A stretch of DNA of 64,000 bases from Chloroflexota bacterium (GCA_021783095.1 JAJXUG010000013.1:25451-89450); one strand, 5' to 3'. Shown: positions 1 to 10,361, counted from the stretch's first letter. Translations and numbers: made by a program. The notes: generated by a model not told the origin, from the letters alone.

Positions 1-43
1 CCTGCCGGTGACAGCCGCGCGCCTCCCGTCCGCCGCCGACACG

Positions 44-49
44 TAGACT
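44..49 (+). promoter_or_regulatory. -10 box of rarA (leaderless promoter)
   Basis: TAGACT lies six bases before the GTG start of rarA, so transcription would begin at or next to the start codon. No convincing -35 or ribosome binding site is visible. The same arrangement occurs before several other genes in the window, which supports the call. Confidence 0.5.
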
Positions 50-55
50 GCTCGC

Positions 56-1561
56 GTGCCATCGCAACGACCCCGGGGCGGCGCCCGTCCTGAACCGCTC
101 TTCACCCCGCCGCCCGAGCGCCAGCCGCTCGCGGCCCGCATGCGCCCGCGCACGCTCGAGGAGTTCGTCGGCCAGGCGCACCTCGTGGGCGAGCGCGGCC
201 CGCTCCGCCGCTCGGTCACCCGCGGCCACCTCGGCTCGATGCTGCTGTGGGGCCCGCCCGGCACCGGCAAGACCTCGCTCGGGCGCCTGCTCGCCGACGC
301 CGTGGGCGCCGAGTTCCGGACCGTCTCGGCCGTGATGTCCGGCGTGGCCGAGGTCCGCGCCACGATCGCCGAGGCGCAGGAGCAGCTGGCGCTGAACGGC
401 CGCCGCAGCGTCCTGTTCATCGACGAGATCCACCGCTTCAACAAGGCGCAACAGGACGCGCTCCTGCCCCACGTCGAGGATGGGACCGTCACGCTGATCG
501 GGGCCACGACCGAGAACCCGTACTTCGAGGTCAACTCGGCGCTCCTCTCGCGGATGCGCGTGTGGCGCCTCGAGCCGCTCACCGACGAGGACATCGCCTC
601 GATCGTCCGGAGCGCCCTGGCCGACGCGGAGCGAGGGGTTGCGGGGCCCTTCGGTCCGAGGGGCGGCGTGGCCATGGGCGACGAGGCGTTCGATCACCTC
701 GTCGACGTGGCCGGCGGTGACGCCCGCCAGGCGCTCACGATCCTCGAGGGGGCGGTCGCGCTCGCCGAGGACGAGGACGCCCGCGACGAAGCCGGCCGGG
801 TCTCCCCCGCCCTCACCCACGTCGAGTCCTCCGCCCAGCAGCGGGTGCTCGCCTACGACCGCGCCGGCGACGGCCACTACGACACCGTGTCGGCGTTCAT
901 CAAGAGCCTCCGAGGCAACGACCCGGACGCCGCGCTGTACTGGCTGGCGGCGATGATCGCGGCCGGCGAGGACCCGCGGTTCGTCGCGCGGCGCCTGATC
1001 ATCTCGGCGTCCGAGGACGTCGGCAACGCGGATCCCCGCGCCCTCCAGGTGGCGGTCGCCGCCGCCCAGGCGCTCGACTACGTGGGCCTCCCGGAGGCGC
1101 AGTACGCCCTCGCGCAGGCAACCGTCGCGCTATGTGTGCTACCGAAGAGCGACGCTGTGGGCCGCGCGTACAGCGCTGCGATGGCCGACGTGCTCGAGCG
1201 CGGGGCGCTCCCGGTGCCCGCCCACCTGCGGAACGCGGCGGACCGGCGCCTCAAGGCGCACGGAATCGGCGTCGGGTACAGGAACCCGCACGACTATTCC
1301 GGGCATGATGTCGAGCAGCAGTATCTGCCCGACGAGCTCCGCGGCAAGCGGTACTACTACCCCACCGACCAGGGCCAGGAGGCGGGCATCCGGGAGCGGA
1401 TGGAGCGGCGGCGCGCGGCGCGCGAGGAGCAGCCGAACCCCCGCCCCGTCAGGCGCGAGGGCCCCGCCGGCGACATGTCCGCCTTCGGGCGCGCGATGCA
1501 GTCGGCGGGCGAGGCGCGGCGCAAGATCGCCGAGGCCGAGAGGCGCGACGCCGAGGGCTGA
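56..1561 (+). CDS. rarA: RarA/MgsA replication-associated recombination AAA+ ATPase
   Basis: 501-residue cytoplasmic AAA+ ATPase of the RarA/MgsA/WRNIP1 family, a clamp-loader relative that acts at stalled replication forks. Walker A GPPGTGKTS is near residue 66, Walker B with FIDEIHRF near 122, and the GATTENP sensor-1 stretch near 153. The C-terminal tetramerisation region ends with the family hallmark QQYLPDEL...YYYPTDQG. GTG start, apparently leaderless. The last ~145 codons look odd: from about base 1120 the sequence departs from the family (VALCVLPKSD where APKSN is usual) and uses CTA codons rare in this window. A second rarA 3' end lies at 7015-7503, so this 3' end may be a replacement. 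Family identification is secure. Confidence 0.93.
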   Translation: MPSQRPRGGARPEPLFTPPPERQPLAARMRPRTLEEFVGQAHLVGERGPLRRSVTRGHLGSMLLWGPPGTGKTSLGRLLADAVGAEFRTVSAVMSGVAEVRATIAEAQEQLALNGRRSVLFIDEIHRFNKAQQDALLPHVEDGTVTLIGATTENPYFEVNSALLSRMRVWRLEPLTDEDIASIVRSALADAERGVAGPFGPRGGVAMGDEAFDHLVDVAGGDARQALTILEGAVALAEDEDARDEAGRVSPALTHVESSAQQRVLAYDRAGDGHYDTVSAFIKSLRGNDPDAALYWLAAMIAAGEDPRFVARRLIISASEDVGNADPRALQVAVAAAQALDYVGLPEAQYALAQATVALCVLPKSDAVGRAYSAAMADVLERGALPVPAHLRNAADRRLKAHGIGVGYRNPHDYSGHDVEQQYLPDELRGKRYYYPTDQGQEAGIRERMERRRAAREEQPNPRPVRREGPAGDMSAFGRAMQSAGEARRKIAEAERRDAEG

Positions 1562-1845
1562 GGGCCCACCGGCCGACGCATCCGAAGAGCACGGCCATTG
1601 GGATCAGCCTGCCTTTGCCCGCGCTGATCGGCGGCAGTCAGGCGCCCCGGTTGATCGCGATCGCAACCGTCCGTGTCACCGCCGGTCCGCCGAAGCCCGG
1701 AGCCGGCACGAACTCGTCGGTAGGCCCGGGAGCGCCTACCCGACGACCTTGACGGACGGCACGCCTGTGAAGCCGAGGAACAGTGTTGGGGGCCTGCGCA
1801 GGTGCCGAGCACGCGGTGGTGCGCCCAGTCCCATGAGAACCGACG
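1562..1845. other. Intergenic region, no gene seen
   Basis: Convergent gap between rarA and the minus-strand Rhs module. Open frames here are extensions or antisense of neighbours. No tRNA, terminator with a T-run or recognisable gene was seen. It lies inside the segment bounded by the two rarA 3' ends. Confidence 0.5.
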
Positions 1846-2445
1846 TCACCGTCCGCGCCGGTGACGTGCTCGCAGACGCTCGGCGCGCGCGGTCACGTCC
1901 GCGTGCTGACGCTTCAACTCTGCAGCGCGCTCGGGACTGGTGCCGAATTCGAAAGCCTCGAGGTCATCGGTGATCCACGCGACGTAGTCGTCCCTAAGCG
2001 CCGACCACTGGGCGTCGGGCGGGCCGAGCAGCCGGAGCGCCTGAACAGCCGCGGCTCCCGTCTCGAGGACGGTCCGCCTCTGCCCCTCGCTGGCCTCGCC
2101 GGGCGCCGGCAACCGTCGGACCTCGCCGCTGTACCTCGCGAAGGCGGCGTGGAGCTGGCGGTCGAAGGCGGTGCCCGGATCGACCACGGCCTCGAGCCGG
2201 GCCAGCAGCATGTCGCCCAGCGGCGTCAGCAGGACGACGCAGGCCCCTTCCCCGAGAATAGCCACAAAGTCGCCGATCCTGGGCGGCCCAACGCGGACGG
2301 ACCAGTGGGAGGCCGCCAGGAGCCCCAACGCCGCAGCCGCGATGGCCGCGATCATCACCAGCAGGCGGCGCAGGCCGTACCGCCGCTGGGTCGCCACGAC
2401 GCTGGCCGCGACGGCGGCCAGCCCCGACAGGACATAGATCGACAT
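1846..2445 (-). CDS. Membrane-anchored protein downstream of rhs, possible immunity protein
   Basis: 199-residue protein with two predicted N-terminal membrane segments (about residues 1-18 and 27-46) and a hydrophilic, charged C-terminal half. It starts three bases after the rhs stop codon without a clear ribosome binding site, so translation is probably coupled to rhs. I do not recognise a family. A small gene immediately behind an rhs gene is often the cognate immunity gene in Rhs toxin systems; that is the reason for the suggestion and is only inference from position. It could equally be an unrelated membrane protein. Confidence 0.65.
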   Translation of the reverse strand: MSIYVLSGLAAVAASVVATQRRYGLRRLLVMIAAIAAAALGLLAASHWSVRVGPPRIGDFVAILGEGACVVLLTPLGDMLLARLEAVVDPGTAFDRQLHAAFARYSGEVRRLPAPGEASEGQRRTVLETGAAAVQALRLLGPPDAQWSALRDDYVAWITDDLEAFEFGTSPERAAELKRQHADVTARAERLRARHRRGR

Positions 2446-2448
2446 CGT

Positions 2449-5400
2449 CTACTTGCAGCGGTCGACGGCAATCGGGTCGCCGTTCTCGTCCGTTCCGTTG
2501 AGGGTGATCGCCACCAGCGAAACGATAATGCCGATGCCGACCAGGATTGGCCCCTTCTTGCCTCCGAAGTTGAAGGGCTGGCCACCGGGTTCCCCGCGGT
2601 CCAGCGGCTCCGGGTTGGTCAGGACAGTCGTGGTCGGCGTCGTCGCCTTCCCCACCGCATTCACGACGGCCGTGCCGGCGACCACCACCGCGGCGGTGCA
2701 GGCGAGGAATGCGATGAAGCCGACGGTCGCGCCTCCTGCGGCTCCAGCCAGGCCTCCCACCACGGTTCCGCCACCCGGCTCGGCGACGGTGCCGCCGACG
2801 GCACCGGCCTCACCCCCAGCGACGGCCCCAGCGGGGATGAGCTCGAGGCACCGGCCACTCGGATCGGCGGCGTTGACTGGGTTGTCAGCAGCGTAGCCGA
2901 ACGCGCAGCGGTAAGGCTCGGACGCGGGCGTTCCGACGGGGTCCGGCGCGAGGAAACGCCCGATCGTCGGGTCGTACTGGCGGGCGCGCAGGTAGTAGAG
3001 CCCGGTGACGCTGTCGAGGTACTGGCCCGTGAAGAGGAAGGAGTTCACGGGCGCGGCGGAGGTCGCGCCCGACTCGCGAAGTTGTCCGAACGGCTGGTAC
3101 TCGCCCCACCAGAGCGGCGTGCCCGTGCTGCCCGTGATGTCCGTGACCGAGCCGAGCGCGTCCTCGTGGTACCAGTAGGGCCCCTTGTTCGGGGTGGACT
3201 GGCTCAGGAGCGCCTGGCCGTAGGTGTACCGTCGGATGAGACCCCCGCTTCCGTCCGTCTCGCTCACGACCGTGGGCAGCGGAAAGGCGCGGTCGACGAC
3301 GTAGCGGATGGTCTTGGAGGCCTGGGTCCCGGTGGCGGCGCTGAGGCGGATGCCGTCGCCGCTGTAGGTGTACGTCTGGACAGTCGTCCCGACAGTCGCC
3401 GACACCAGTTCGTTGGCGAGGTTGTACGCGTATCCGGCGGTACCCGCGGTGAGCTCATTGCCGTTGGCGTCGTAGGTGTACGCGACCGTGCCGCCGCCCG
3501 GCGCCGTGACACTCGACAGGCGGTCGGCGGCGTCGTACGCGTACGTCGCCGTGCCGAGGTAGTTGGTCTGCGTGAGGCGGTTGCCCACGCCATCGTAGGT
3601 CCACGTGGCGAAGGTGTCGGCGGCCGGCGGCGGGTTGTTGACGGGCGGGCGGTTCGGGACGGGCGTCACCAGGACAGTCGGCGCCTGCGCAGCCCCGCAG
3701 CCCGAGTAGCACACTCCGGTGAGGCGGTTCGCGGCGTCGTAGGTGTAGATCATCGTGTCGCGCGACGTGACCATCTGGGTGCGGTTGCCGTCGGCGTCGT
3801 ACGCATAGGTGAAGCTCGACAGGAGTCCGGCGCCACTGGTGGTGGCGACGCCGGTGAGCCGTCCCGCCGCGTCGAAGGCGTTGGTGGTCGTGAAGCCGTC
3901 GGGGGTGGCCGTCGAGGCGAGGTCGCCGGCCGCGTCGTATGTGTAGGCGCTGGCTGCACCGCCCGACGTGGCGCTCGCCATCCGGCCATCGGCGTCGTAG
4001 GTGTAGGTGGTCACCGTCCCGTCTGGGTAGGTTCGGGTCAGCAGGTTGCCGCCCGCGTCATAGCCGTAGCGAAAGACGCTGGTGCCCCGAGTGTCGGTCA
4101 ACAGGCGGTTCATGGAGTCGTACGCGAGCGTCTCCGTTCCCGCTCCGTCGGTGAGCGTCGTGCGGTTGCCGTCCGCGTCGTATCCATATGTGACCGGCGC
4201 GGTCGATGAGGCGGCGTACGTTATGCCGGCGAGCCGGTTGATGGCGTCATACGCGTAGGTCGTCGTGCCGTTCGCGTCGAGCAGGGTCACCCGGTTGCCA
4301 GCGGCATCGTAGGCCGAGGTCTGCGTGTGGCCGTCTGGATCCGTCGTCCGCGTCAGGCGGCCCGCGAGGTCGTAGGCGTAGGTCGTGCGTGCTGGTTGGC
4401 GTCGGTCCGGGTGACGAGGTCGCCGGTCGCGTCGTACGCGTAGCGGGTGACGTCGTTCAGGGGGTCCGTCGCCGACGTGAGGTGATCCGCGGCATCGTAG
4501 CTGTACTCCGTCGTGTGGCCGTTCTGGTCGGTGACGCCCACCTGGTTGCCGGCTGGATCGAACGAGGCGCGGGTGACGTGGCCGAGCGCATCGGTGATGG
4601 CGACGAGGTTGTCAGCAGCGTCGTATGCGAAGCTCGAGGTGTACTGGCTCGGGTTAGCGCCGGTGGCGTTGCCTCGCGGATCCACCTCCGTGAGGCGCCG
4701 TCCGGCGACGTCGAAGGTGAAGGTGGTGCGCTCGCCCAGGGGGGAGCTGATCGAGGTGAGGTCGCCGTTGGCGTCGTAGGAGTACGCCGTCGTGTTGCCA
4801 CGCCGGTCGGTGCTGGACAGGCGCTGGCCTTGCGCGTCGTAGGTGGCGGAGGCGGACGCGCCATCGGCGAACGAGGTCTTGGTCAGGTTGCCCGCACCGT
4901 CATAGGTGTAGGTCGTGGTGTTCCCACGGCCGTCGGTGCTGGTCAGCAAGTCGTTGGCTGCGTCGTAGGTGAACGACTCTGCGTAGGACAGGGGCGACGG
5001 GGCCGTTCGGGTCAGCACATCGCCGGCGGCGTCGTGGGTCAGCGTCGTCGTCCGCCCGTTCGCGTCGGTTACCGACGCCACGTTGAAGCCCGCGTCGTAG
5101 GTGTAGCTCGTGACGTGGCCGAGAGGATCGGTCGAGCTCGCGAGCAGGCCGTTCGAGTAGACGTCCGTCCACACGCCGCCTCGCGCGTCCGTCATCGTCG
5201 AGGTCGTCGTGGCGGCATTCCACGCGAAGGCCGTCGCGTCGCCGAGGGCATCCTTCTGGCCTGTGACTCGGCCGCTGACCGGGTCGTACGTGTTCGCGAC
5301 GACAGTGTGGCCATTCTGGTCGACGATCGCAGCGAGACGGCCGGTGGCATCGTACGTGTACCCGGTCGTGCCGCCCCGCACGTCGGTCACGCTCGCGAGC

Positions 5401-6668
5401 TGGCCGCTCGCGTTGTAGGAGTACGTCACGGTCCGCCCGATCGGATCGGTCAGGCCGCTGATGTGCCCCGCGGCGTCGTGCGCGACGGTCACGACCCGCC
5501 CCGCAGTGTCGGTGATCGAGGTCAACAGGCCCCCGGTGTAGCCGAGGGAGACGGTGTTGCCGTTCGCGTCCGCCTCGGCGACCAGATTGCCCGATGCGTC
5601 GAACCGGTAGGCGACGCGGTCGTGTCGGGTGAGGCGGTACCCGCCGGACACGGCAGCGAGCGTGGACGTCGCTCCGGCAGGAGTCACGAACCCGCCCGAG
5701 CCGTTCGACGCGAAGGGGTACTCGGCGCCGTCGTCTGCCACGAACACCGCGTTGCCCGAGCCGTCGAGCACGAGGCGTGTGCCGTAGCTGAAGCTCCAGC
5801 CGGGGCCGAATGGCCCGACTGCTGCGTCGAGCGAGTTGTAGGCTCGGGTGAAGGAGAACGGGACGCCACGCCCGGGCATCGTCAGGTCGTTCGCCTGAGT
5901 GTCGTAGTTGCCCGTGGCCGTGTTGACCGGCTCCGCACGGCGGGCCACCCACCTGGGCCCGAATCTCCCCGAGCCCGTCCCGTAGCTCTCGGCGGCGCCG
6001 GGTCCGCTTGGCACGGTCGCCACGACGGAAAGGTCGAGGAAGTCATCGCTGACGCCATCATCGGTGCCCAGCACAGCGAGGAGGTTGCCCGCCCCGGCCG
6101 TGAAGCTGCCCGCCGGGACGGCCAGGCTGTACTGGTTCTGGGAGGCGCAGCCGCCGCCGCTCTGGGATCCGATCTGGGTGCCGTTCCAGTAGACCGTCGC
6201 GCCGTTGTCGGCGCCGAAGTAGACGGTCACCGCGGTCGTCCCGGCCGGCAGCGTGACGGGGTGGCGGAGGAGGATCTGCGTCCCGACGGGCCAGGCGGTC
6301 TGCACTGTCGAGGCGACTGGGCACGAGGCGCCCGACCCGAACGCGGCGCTCCCGACGGTCCAGCTGGAGTCGTCGAAGATGGTGCTCTGCCAACCCGAGG
6401 GCGGGCCTCCCGCGCCGACGACCTGATAGCGGTACCCGCTCGCCTGGTACGAGAGCGCAGTCGCCGCGCCGGAGGCGGCGAGCGGGAGGTTCGTGGGCGC
6501 GGTGCCGCCGGACGGACCGGCCGACGGGGATGCGCTCGCCGTGGGCGACGCGCTGGACGGCCCCTGCGCCAATACTGCGGGCGGCACGACCGCCAGCAGC
6601 GACGACACTAGGGCAACGGCCAATCCGACTGCGACTTCCCGTCGCCGCGCGACGCCGAGCATGGACAT
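2449..6668 (-). pseudogene. Secreted Rhs/YD-repeat protein, broken by one frameshift
   Basis: About 1,400 codons in two frames. Start chosen at 6668 because residues 1-32 then form a Sec signal peptide ending VLAQ; an upstream in-frame start at 6794 would precede it with a non-signal stretch. Order: signal peptide, Ser/Ala/Pro-rich linker, a jelly-roll-like domain (~residues 70-230), the region that precedes Rhs repeats (PVNTATGNY, GPFGPGWSFSYG; DUF6531-like), then dozens of TYDAxGxL/TYAYD repeats and the Rhs core end RARQYDPTIGRFLAPDP near base 2975. The frame breaks at about 4387-4388: restoring one base after CAG CAC GC resumes the repeat in the other frame (TTYAYDLAGRLT). The C-terminus after the core is ~155 residues, mostly Gly/Ala-rich and hydrophobic, with no toxin domain I recognise. 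A true mutation, phase variation and an assembly error cannot be told apart here. Confidence 0.8.
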
Positions 6669-7014
6669 GCAGGACCGCCGACCGCCCACCGCGGCTCCTC
6701 CCTGGCGGTACGTCGTGCAACCCGGCGAAGTTGCCGGTGGCGTCAGCGTCGACGCGTTGCCGCGCACTGCCCAGCACGCTAGAGCACGGGTCAAGGGACA
6801 TATGACTCAGCACCTCTACCCTCCCGCCATCAAGACCGGTCCACATGGCTCTAGTAGTCCTCCGCTGCGCCGCAGTCCGCGATGCGCGGCGGCAAGTGCC
6901 AGATGCCCGATCCCCCAGGCCACACACGTGGCGGTCGGCTCTCGTTCTGCCGAGCCTTGCGGCTGCGTAACGCCCTCGGGGACGGCTCGCTGCGAGCCAT
7001 GAGTTCGCCTTGAG
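6669..7014. other. Intergenic region upstream of rhs
   Basis: About 350 bases between the rhs start and the displaced rarA 3' end. It should hold the minus-strand rhs promoter and, near 7000, the junction with the rarA fragment. No gene, integrase or inverted repeat was recognised. Confidence 0.45.
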
Positions 7015-7503
7015 GCGAGTGCTCGCTACATGCTGGCGCAGGCTGCCTCGTACATCGCCACCGCGCCCAAGTCGAACCGATCGGGCGCCGCGTACTGGCA
7101 GGCGGTGCAGGACGTGGTGGACCGCGGCTCCCTGCCGGTGCCGAACCACCTGCGGAATGCCGCCGACCGGCGCATGAAGGCCCACGGCATCGGCGTCGGC
7201 TACAAGTACCCGCACGACTTCGCCGGCCACGACGTCGACCAGCAGTACCTGCCGGATCCCCTGAAGGACCGGCGCTACTACCTGCCCACCGACCAGGGCT
7301 ACGAGCGCACGATCGGCGAGCGCATGGCGTACCGCGAGGGCCAGCGCGAGGAGGCGCGGGCCGCCGGCCGGACGCCGCGCAACCCGGTGCCCGGCCCCAC
7401 GGGCGAGGGCGCGGGCATGGGTGCCGCCTCGAAGATCATCCGCACCCGGGAGGAGAGCCGCCGCAAGCTCGCCGACACCGCGAAACGAGACGCCGGGGGC
7501 TGA
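7015..7503 (+). pseudogene. Displaced rarA 3' end (C-terminal domain remnant)
   Basis: Encodes only the RarA C-terminal domain: ARYMLAQA, IATAPKSN, LPVPNHLRNAADRRMKAHGIGVGY and QQYLPDPL...YYLPTDQGYE. The frame has a stop at 7000-7002 just before homology begins, and the ATPase domain is absent. It matches the family consensus better (APKSN intact) than the same region of the full-length gene at 56-1561, to which it is similar but clearly divergent. This fits an original rarA 3' end pushed away when the rhs segment and a different 3' end arrived. An ATG at 7030 could still give a 157-residue product, so translation is possible. Confidence 0.8.
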
Positions 7504-7537
7504 ATGCTGGCGAGGGCGGCCTGCCGGAACGCGGTCG

Positions 7538-7543
7538 TATAGT
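7538..7543 (+). promoter_or_regulatory. -10 box, leaderless promoter
   Basis: TATAGT seven bases before a GTG start codon. The spacing predicts a transcript starting at or very near the GTG. No ribosome binding site is visible in between. Confidence 0.5.
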
Positions 7544-7550
7544 CCGCCAC

Positions 7551-8078
7551 GTGGACGCATCTGCGTGGGCTGCCGCGATCGACTCCTGGCACGACTTCTA
7601 CCTTGCGATCGCCTCGGCCTCGGCTGCCCTCCTCGGACTCCTGTTCGTGGGCGTGTCGATCAATCTCGCGTCGATCACGGCCGCCGAGCGGGTGGACCTG
7701 CGGACCAGGGCTGACCTGGCGTTCTCGAACCTGCTCTACCTGCTCGGGATCTCGCTGATCGTCCTGATCCCGGGGCTCGACCCCGGATCCCTGGCGATCA
7801 GCCTTGCCTTCGTGGCGGGGCTGGGATTGCTGCGCCTTGGGCGGCGCGTGTTCGGCCTGGCGCGCCACAGCCGCCGTGCCCAGGACTTCCGCACCGTCCG
7901 CCGAATCGCATGGACGCTGGTCGCGGACCTGCTGCTCCTCTTCGTCGCCGCGAGAGTGCCTGACGCGCAGGACGCCCACTTGCTGCTCGTCCTGCCGGTC
8001 GCTGCGTTCCTGCTCCTCATCGGCTCTGCCGACGTTGCCTGGAGCCTGCTGGTCCTCGAGGCCGACGCGCGGGCATAA
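7551..8078 (+). CDS. Four-TM integral membrane protein of unknown function
   Basis: 175 residues, GTG start placed directly behind a TATAGT -10 box. Hydrophobic segments at about residues 17-40, 62-85, 120-137 and 144-165 predict four membrane spans, with a basic loop (RLGRRVFGLARHSRR) between the second and third that should face the cytoplasm. No catalytic motif is visible and I do not recognise the family. It stands alone between the rarA remnant and the TPM protein, with its own apparent promoter. Confidence 0.75.
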   Translation: MDASAWAAAIDSWHDFYLAIASASAALLGLLFVGVSINLASITAAERVDLRTRADLAFSNLLYLLGISLIVLIPGLDPGSLAISLAFVAGLGLLRLGRRVFGLARHSRRAQDFRTVRRIAWTLVADLLLLFVAARVPDAQDAHLLLVLPVAAFLLLIGSADVAWSLLVLEADARA

Positions 8079-8213
8079 CTGCGCACTGGACTCCTCGACG
8101 CGGAGCCCTGGCAGCACGACCTGACGCGCCGTCACGCGGGGCCGATCGGGGGCAGAATGCAGCCACGTCCATCGGCCCCAGAGCGCTCGCGAGCGCCCTC
8201 AGCGGGGGAAGCC

Positions 8214-10361
8214 ATGCGCCGCGTCGTCATCCAACTCGGGACTCGCGTCCTCCTCGCAGCCGGGGTCGCCCTCGTGCTGGCGCTCCTCGTCGCGCCGCTC
8301 GCCGCAGGGGCCAGCCCGAAGCGCCTCGCCGGCCCGGTCACCGACGACGCCGGCGCCCTGCCGTCGGGCGCCGCGGCACAGATCCAGAGCGCGTTCGACC
8401 GCGTGCAGACCACGACCGGCGTCCAGCCCTGGGTCTGGTACGTGGACACGACCAACGGCGCCGACCCCGGACAGTTCGCGACCGACACCGCCAACGCGAG
8501 CGGCCTGGGCGGGGCGGACCTCCTCCTCGTCATCGCGATGCAGGACCGCGCCTACGGCTACTGGAAGGGCGACGCCGTCAAGCTGTCGGACAGCGACCTC
8601 GAGCTGCTCCTCTCGCGCACGCTCCCGGCCAACCTTCGCGCCGGCACTCCGGACAAGGCCGCGATCGACTTCGCCGACCAGCTCGGCGCGGCGCTCGCCC
8701 CGGTGCCGACGTCGGCCGCGACGGCCGCGGCCGCGAGCGCCGCGGTGGTCACGCCGCCCGCCGTCCCGGCATCGGGCGGCGGTGACGCCACCCTCGGCAC
8801 CCTGCTCGCGATCCTCGTCGTCCTCGTGGGCACGGGCCTTGTCATCTGGTACCTCGCGACGCACCGCCAGGCGACCGGCAACGTCCCCGCCACGAGCGGC
8901 GGGCCACGGGACGACCTCGGGCGCCTCTCCACCCAGGACCTCGAGGCACTCGCCAACAGCATCCTGCTGCAGACCGACGACGGGGTGCGCGACTCCGAGC
9001 AGGAGCTGGGCTTCGCGCAGGCGCAGTTCGGCGATGACGCCGCGGCACCGTTCGCCGAGGCGCTCGCCGGCGCCAAGACCGACCTCAAGGGCGCCTTCAC
9101 GATCCGCCAGCAGCTCGACGACGCGACGCCCGAGACGCCGGCGCAGCGCCATCAGATGCTGGTCGCGCTGATCGGGGCCTGCCGCTCTGCGCAACAGCGG
9201 CTGGACGCGCAGACGCAGCGGTTCGAGCAGCTCCGCGCCCTCCAGCAGCAGGCGCCCGGGATCATCGAGACGCTCCCCGCGCAGGCCGATGCGCTCGAAT
9301 CGCGCGTCGCTGCGGCAGCCCAGACGATGGCCCACCTCCGGACCTACGCCGACCCCGACTGGCAGGCTGTGGCACCGAACCTCGACGAGGCGTCGAAGCG
9401 CGTCGCGGCGGTGCGGGCGGCGGTGGACGCCGGACGCGCAGCGGTCACCGCCGGCGAGGGACCGAAGGCTGCCGCCGCGGCGCAGGCGGGGCAGGACGCG
9501 CTCGCGCAGGGCGCCCGATTCCTCGACGCGATCGACGCGCTGGCCAAGGAGCTCGACGCGGCCGCCGCGGCTGTCGCCTCCCAGTTGACGACCGCGGAGC
9601 AGGACATCGCCCGGGCGAAGGCGGCCTCGGGCGCCAAGGGCGCCGACCCGTCGGCCGCAGCGCGGGTGGCCCAGGCGGAGCAGCTCCTCGCGGATGCGAG
9701 GACCGCCCTCAACCCACCGAAGCCCGACGTGACGACCGCCCTCGACAAGGCGCGCCAGGCCGACAAGACCGCCGACGACGTGCTCGCGCAGGTCCGCTCG
9801 GCGCAGGAGGCGGCCGCCCGCGCCGCGGCGCAGCTCGACGCGTCGGTCCGGACGGCGCAGGCATCGGTCACCCGTGCGGGCGGTCTGATCGCAACCCGGC
9901 GAGGCGCGGTTGGCGCCGAGGCGCGCACCAGGCTCGCGGAGGCGCAGCGGCACCTGGACCAGGCGATGGCACTCGCCCCGACCGACCAGGCGGGCGCGAC
10001 GACCGAGGCCGACGCCGCAAGCCGTCTCGCCAGCGAGGCAGAGTCACTCGCCCAGCGCGACTACGGCAACTGGAACGATCCCTGGATGGGCGGTGGCGGG
10101 GGGCGTGGCGGGGGTGGCGGCAACGCTGGTGCGGACATCGCCGGGGCGATCATCGGCGGGATCATCGGCGGCATGCTGAGCGGCGGCGGCCGACGCGGCG
10201 GCGGCCCGTTCGGCGGCGGCGGCTTCGGTGGCCCGTTCGGCGGGGGCGGCGGCTTCGGCGGATTCGGCGGCGGCTGGGGCGGGGGTGGCGGCTTCGGCGG
10301 CTCGTCGGGCGGCGGCTCGTTCGGCGGCGGGGGCGGCTCGTCCGGGAGCGGCCGATGGTGA
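8214..10361 (+). CDS. TPM-domain protein with long coiled coil and Gly-rich tail
   Basis: 715 residues from an ATG with GGGGAAG five bases upstream; an in-frame ATG at 8157 would bury the signal peptide. Order: signal peptide (1-33, ending AAGAS), TPM domain (~38-160; VTDDAGALP, ADLLLVIAMQDRAYGYW), Ala-rich linker, one membrane span (~192-214), a long Ala/Gln/Glu-rich helical region (~230-600), and a Gly/Phe-rich tail from ~623. TPM proteins are membrane-tethered domains exposed outside the cell; some have been linked to phosphatase or chaperone-like roles. The Gly-rich tail is typical of long TPM proteins. pspA lies 160 bases downstream on the same strand, suggesting a joint role in envelope stress. 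Confidence 0.85.
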   Translation: MRRVVIQLGTRVLLAAGVALVLALLVAPLAAGASPKRLAGPVTDDAGALPSGAAAQIQSAFDRVQTTTGVQPWVWYVDTTNGADPGQFATDTANASGLGGADLLLVIAMQDRAYGYWKGDAVKLSDSDLELLLSRTLPANLRAGTPDKAAIDFADQLGAALAPVPTSAATAAAASAAVVTPPAVPASGGGDATLGTLLAILVVLVGTGLVIWYLATHRQATGNVPATSGGPRDDLGRLSTQDLEALANSILLQTDDGVRDSEQELGFAQAQFGDDAAAPFAEALAGAKTDLKGAFTIRQQLDDATPETPAQRHQMLVALIGACRSAQQRLDAQTQRFEQLRALQQQAPGIIETLPAQADALESRVAAAAQTMAHLRTYADPDWQAVAPNLDEASKRVAAVRAAVDAGRAAVTAGEGPKAAAAAQAGQDALAQGARFLDAIDALAKELDAAAAAVASQLTTAEQDIARAKAASGAKGADPSAAARVAQAEQLLADARTALNPPKPDVTTALDKARQADKTADDVLAQVRSAQEAAARAAAQLDASVRTAQASVTRAGGLIATRRGAVGAEARTRLAEAQRHLDQAMALAPTDQAGATTEADAASRLASEAESLAQRDYGNWNDPWMGGGGGRGGGGGNAGADIAGAIIGGIIGGMLSGGGRRGGGPFGGGGFGGPFGGGGGFGGFGGGWGGGGGFGGSSGGGSFGGGGGSSGSGRW

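Noticed and set aside
1861-6611. Long plus-strand frames opposite the Rhs gene
   Set aside because: Antisense to YD repeats; composition is dominated by the complement of TYDA-type codons.
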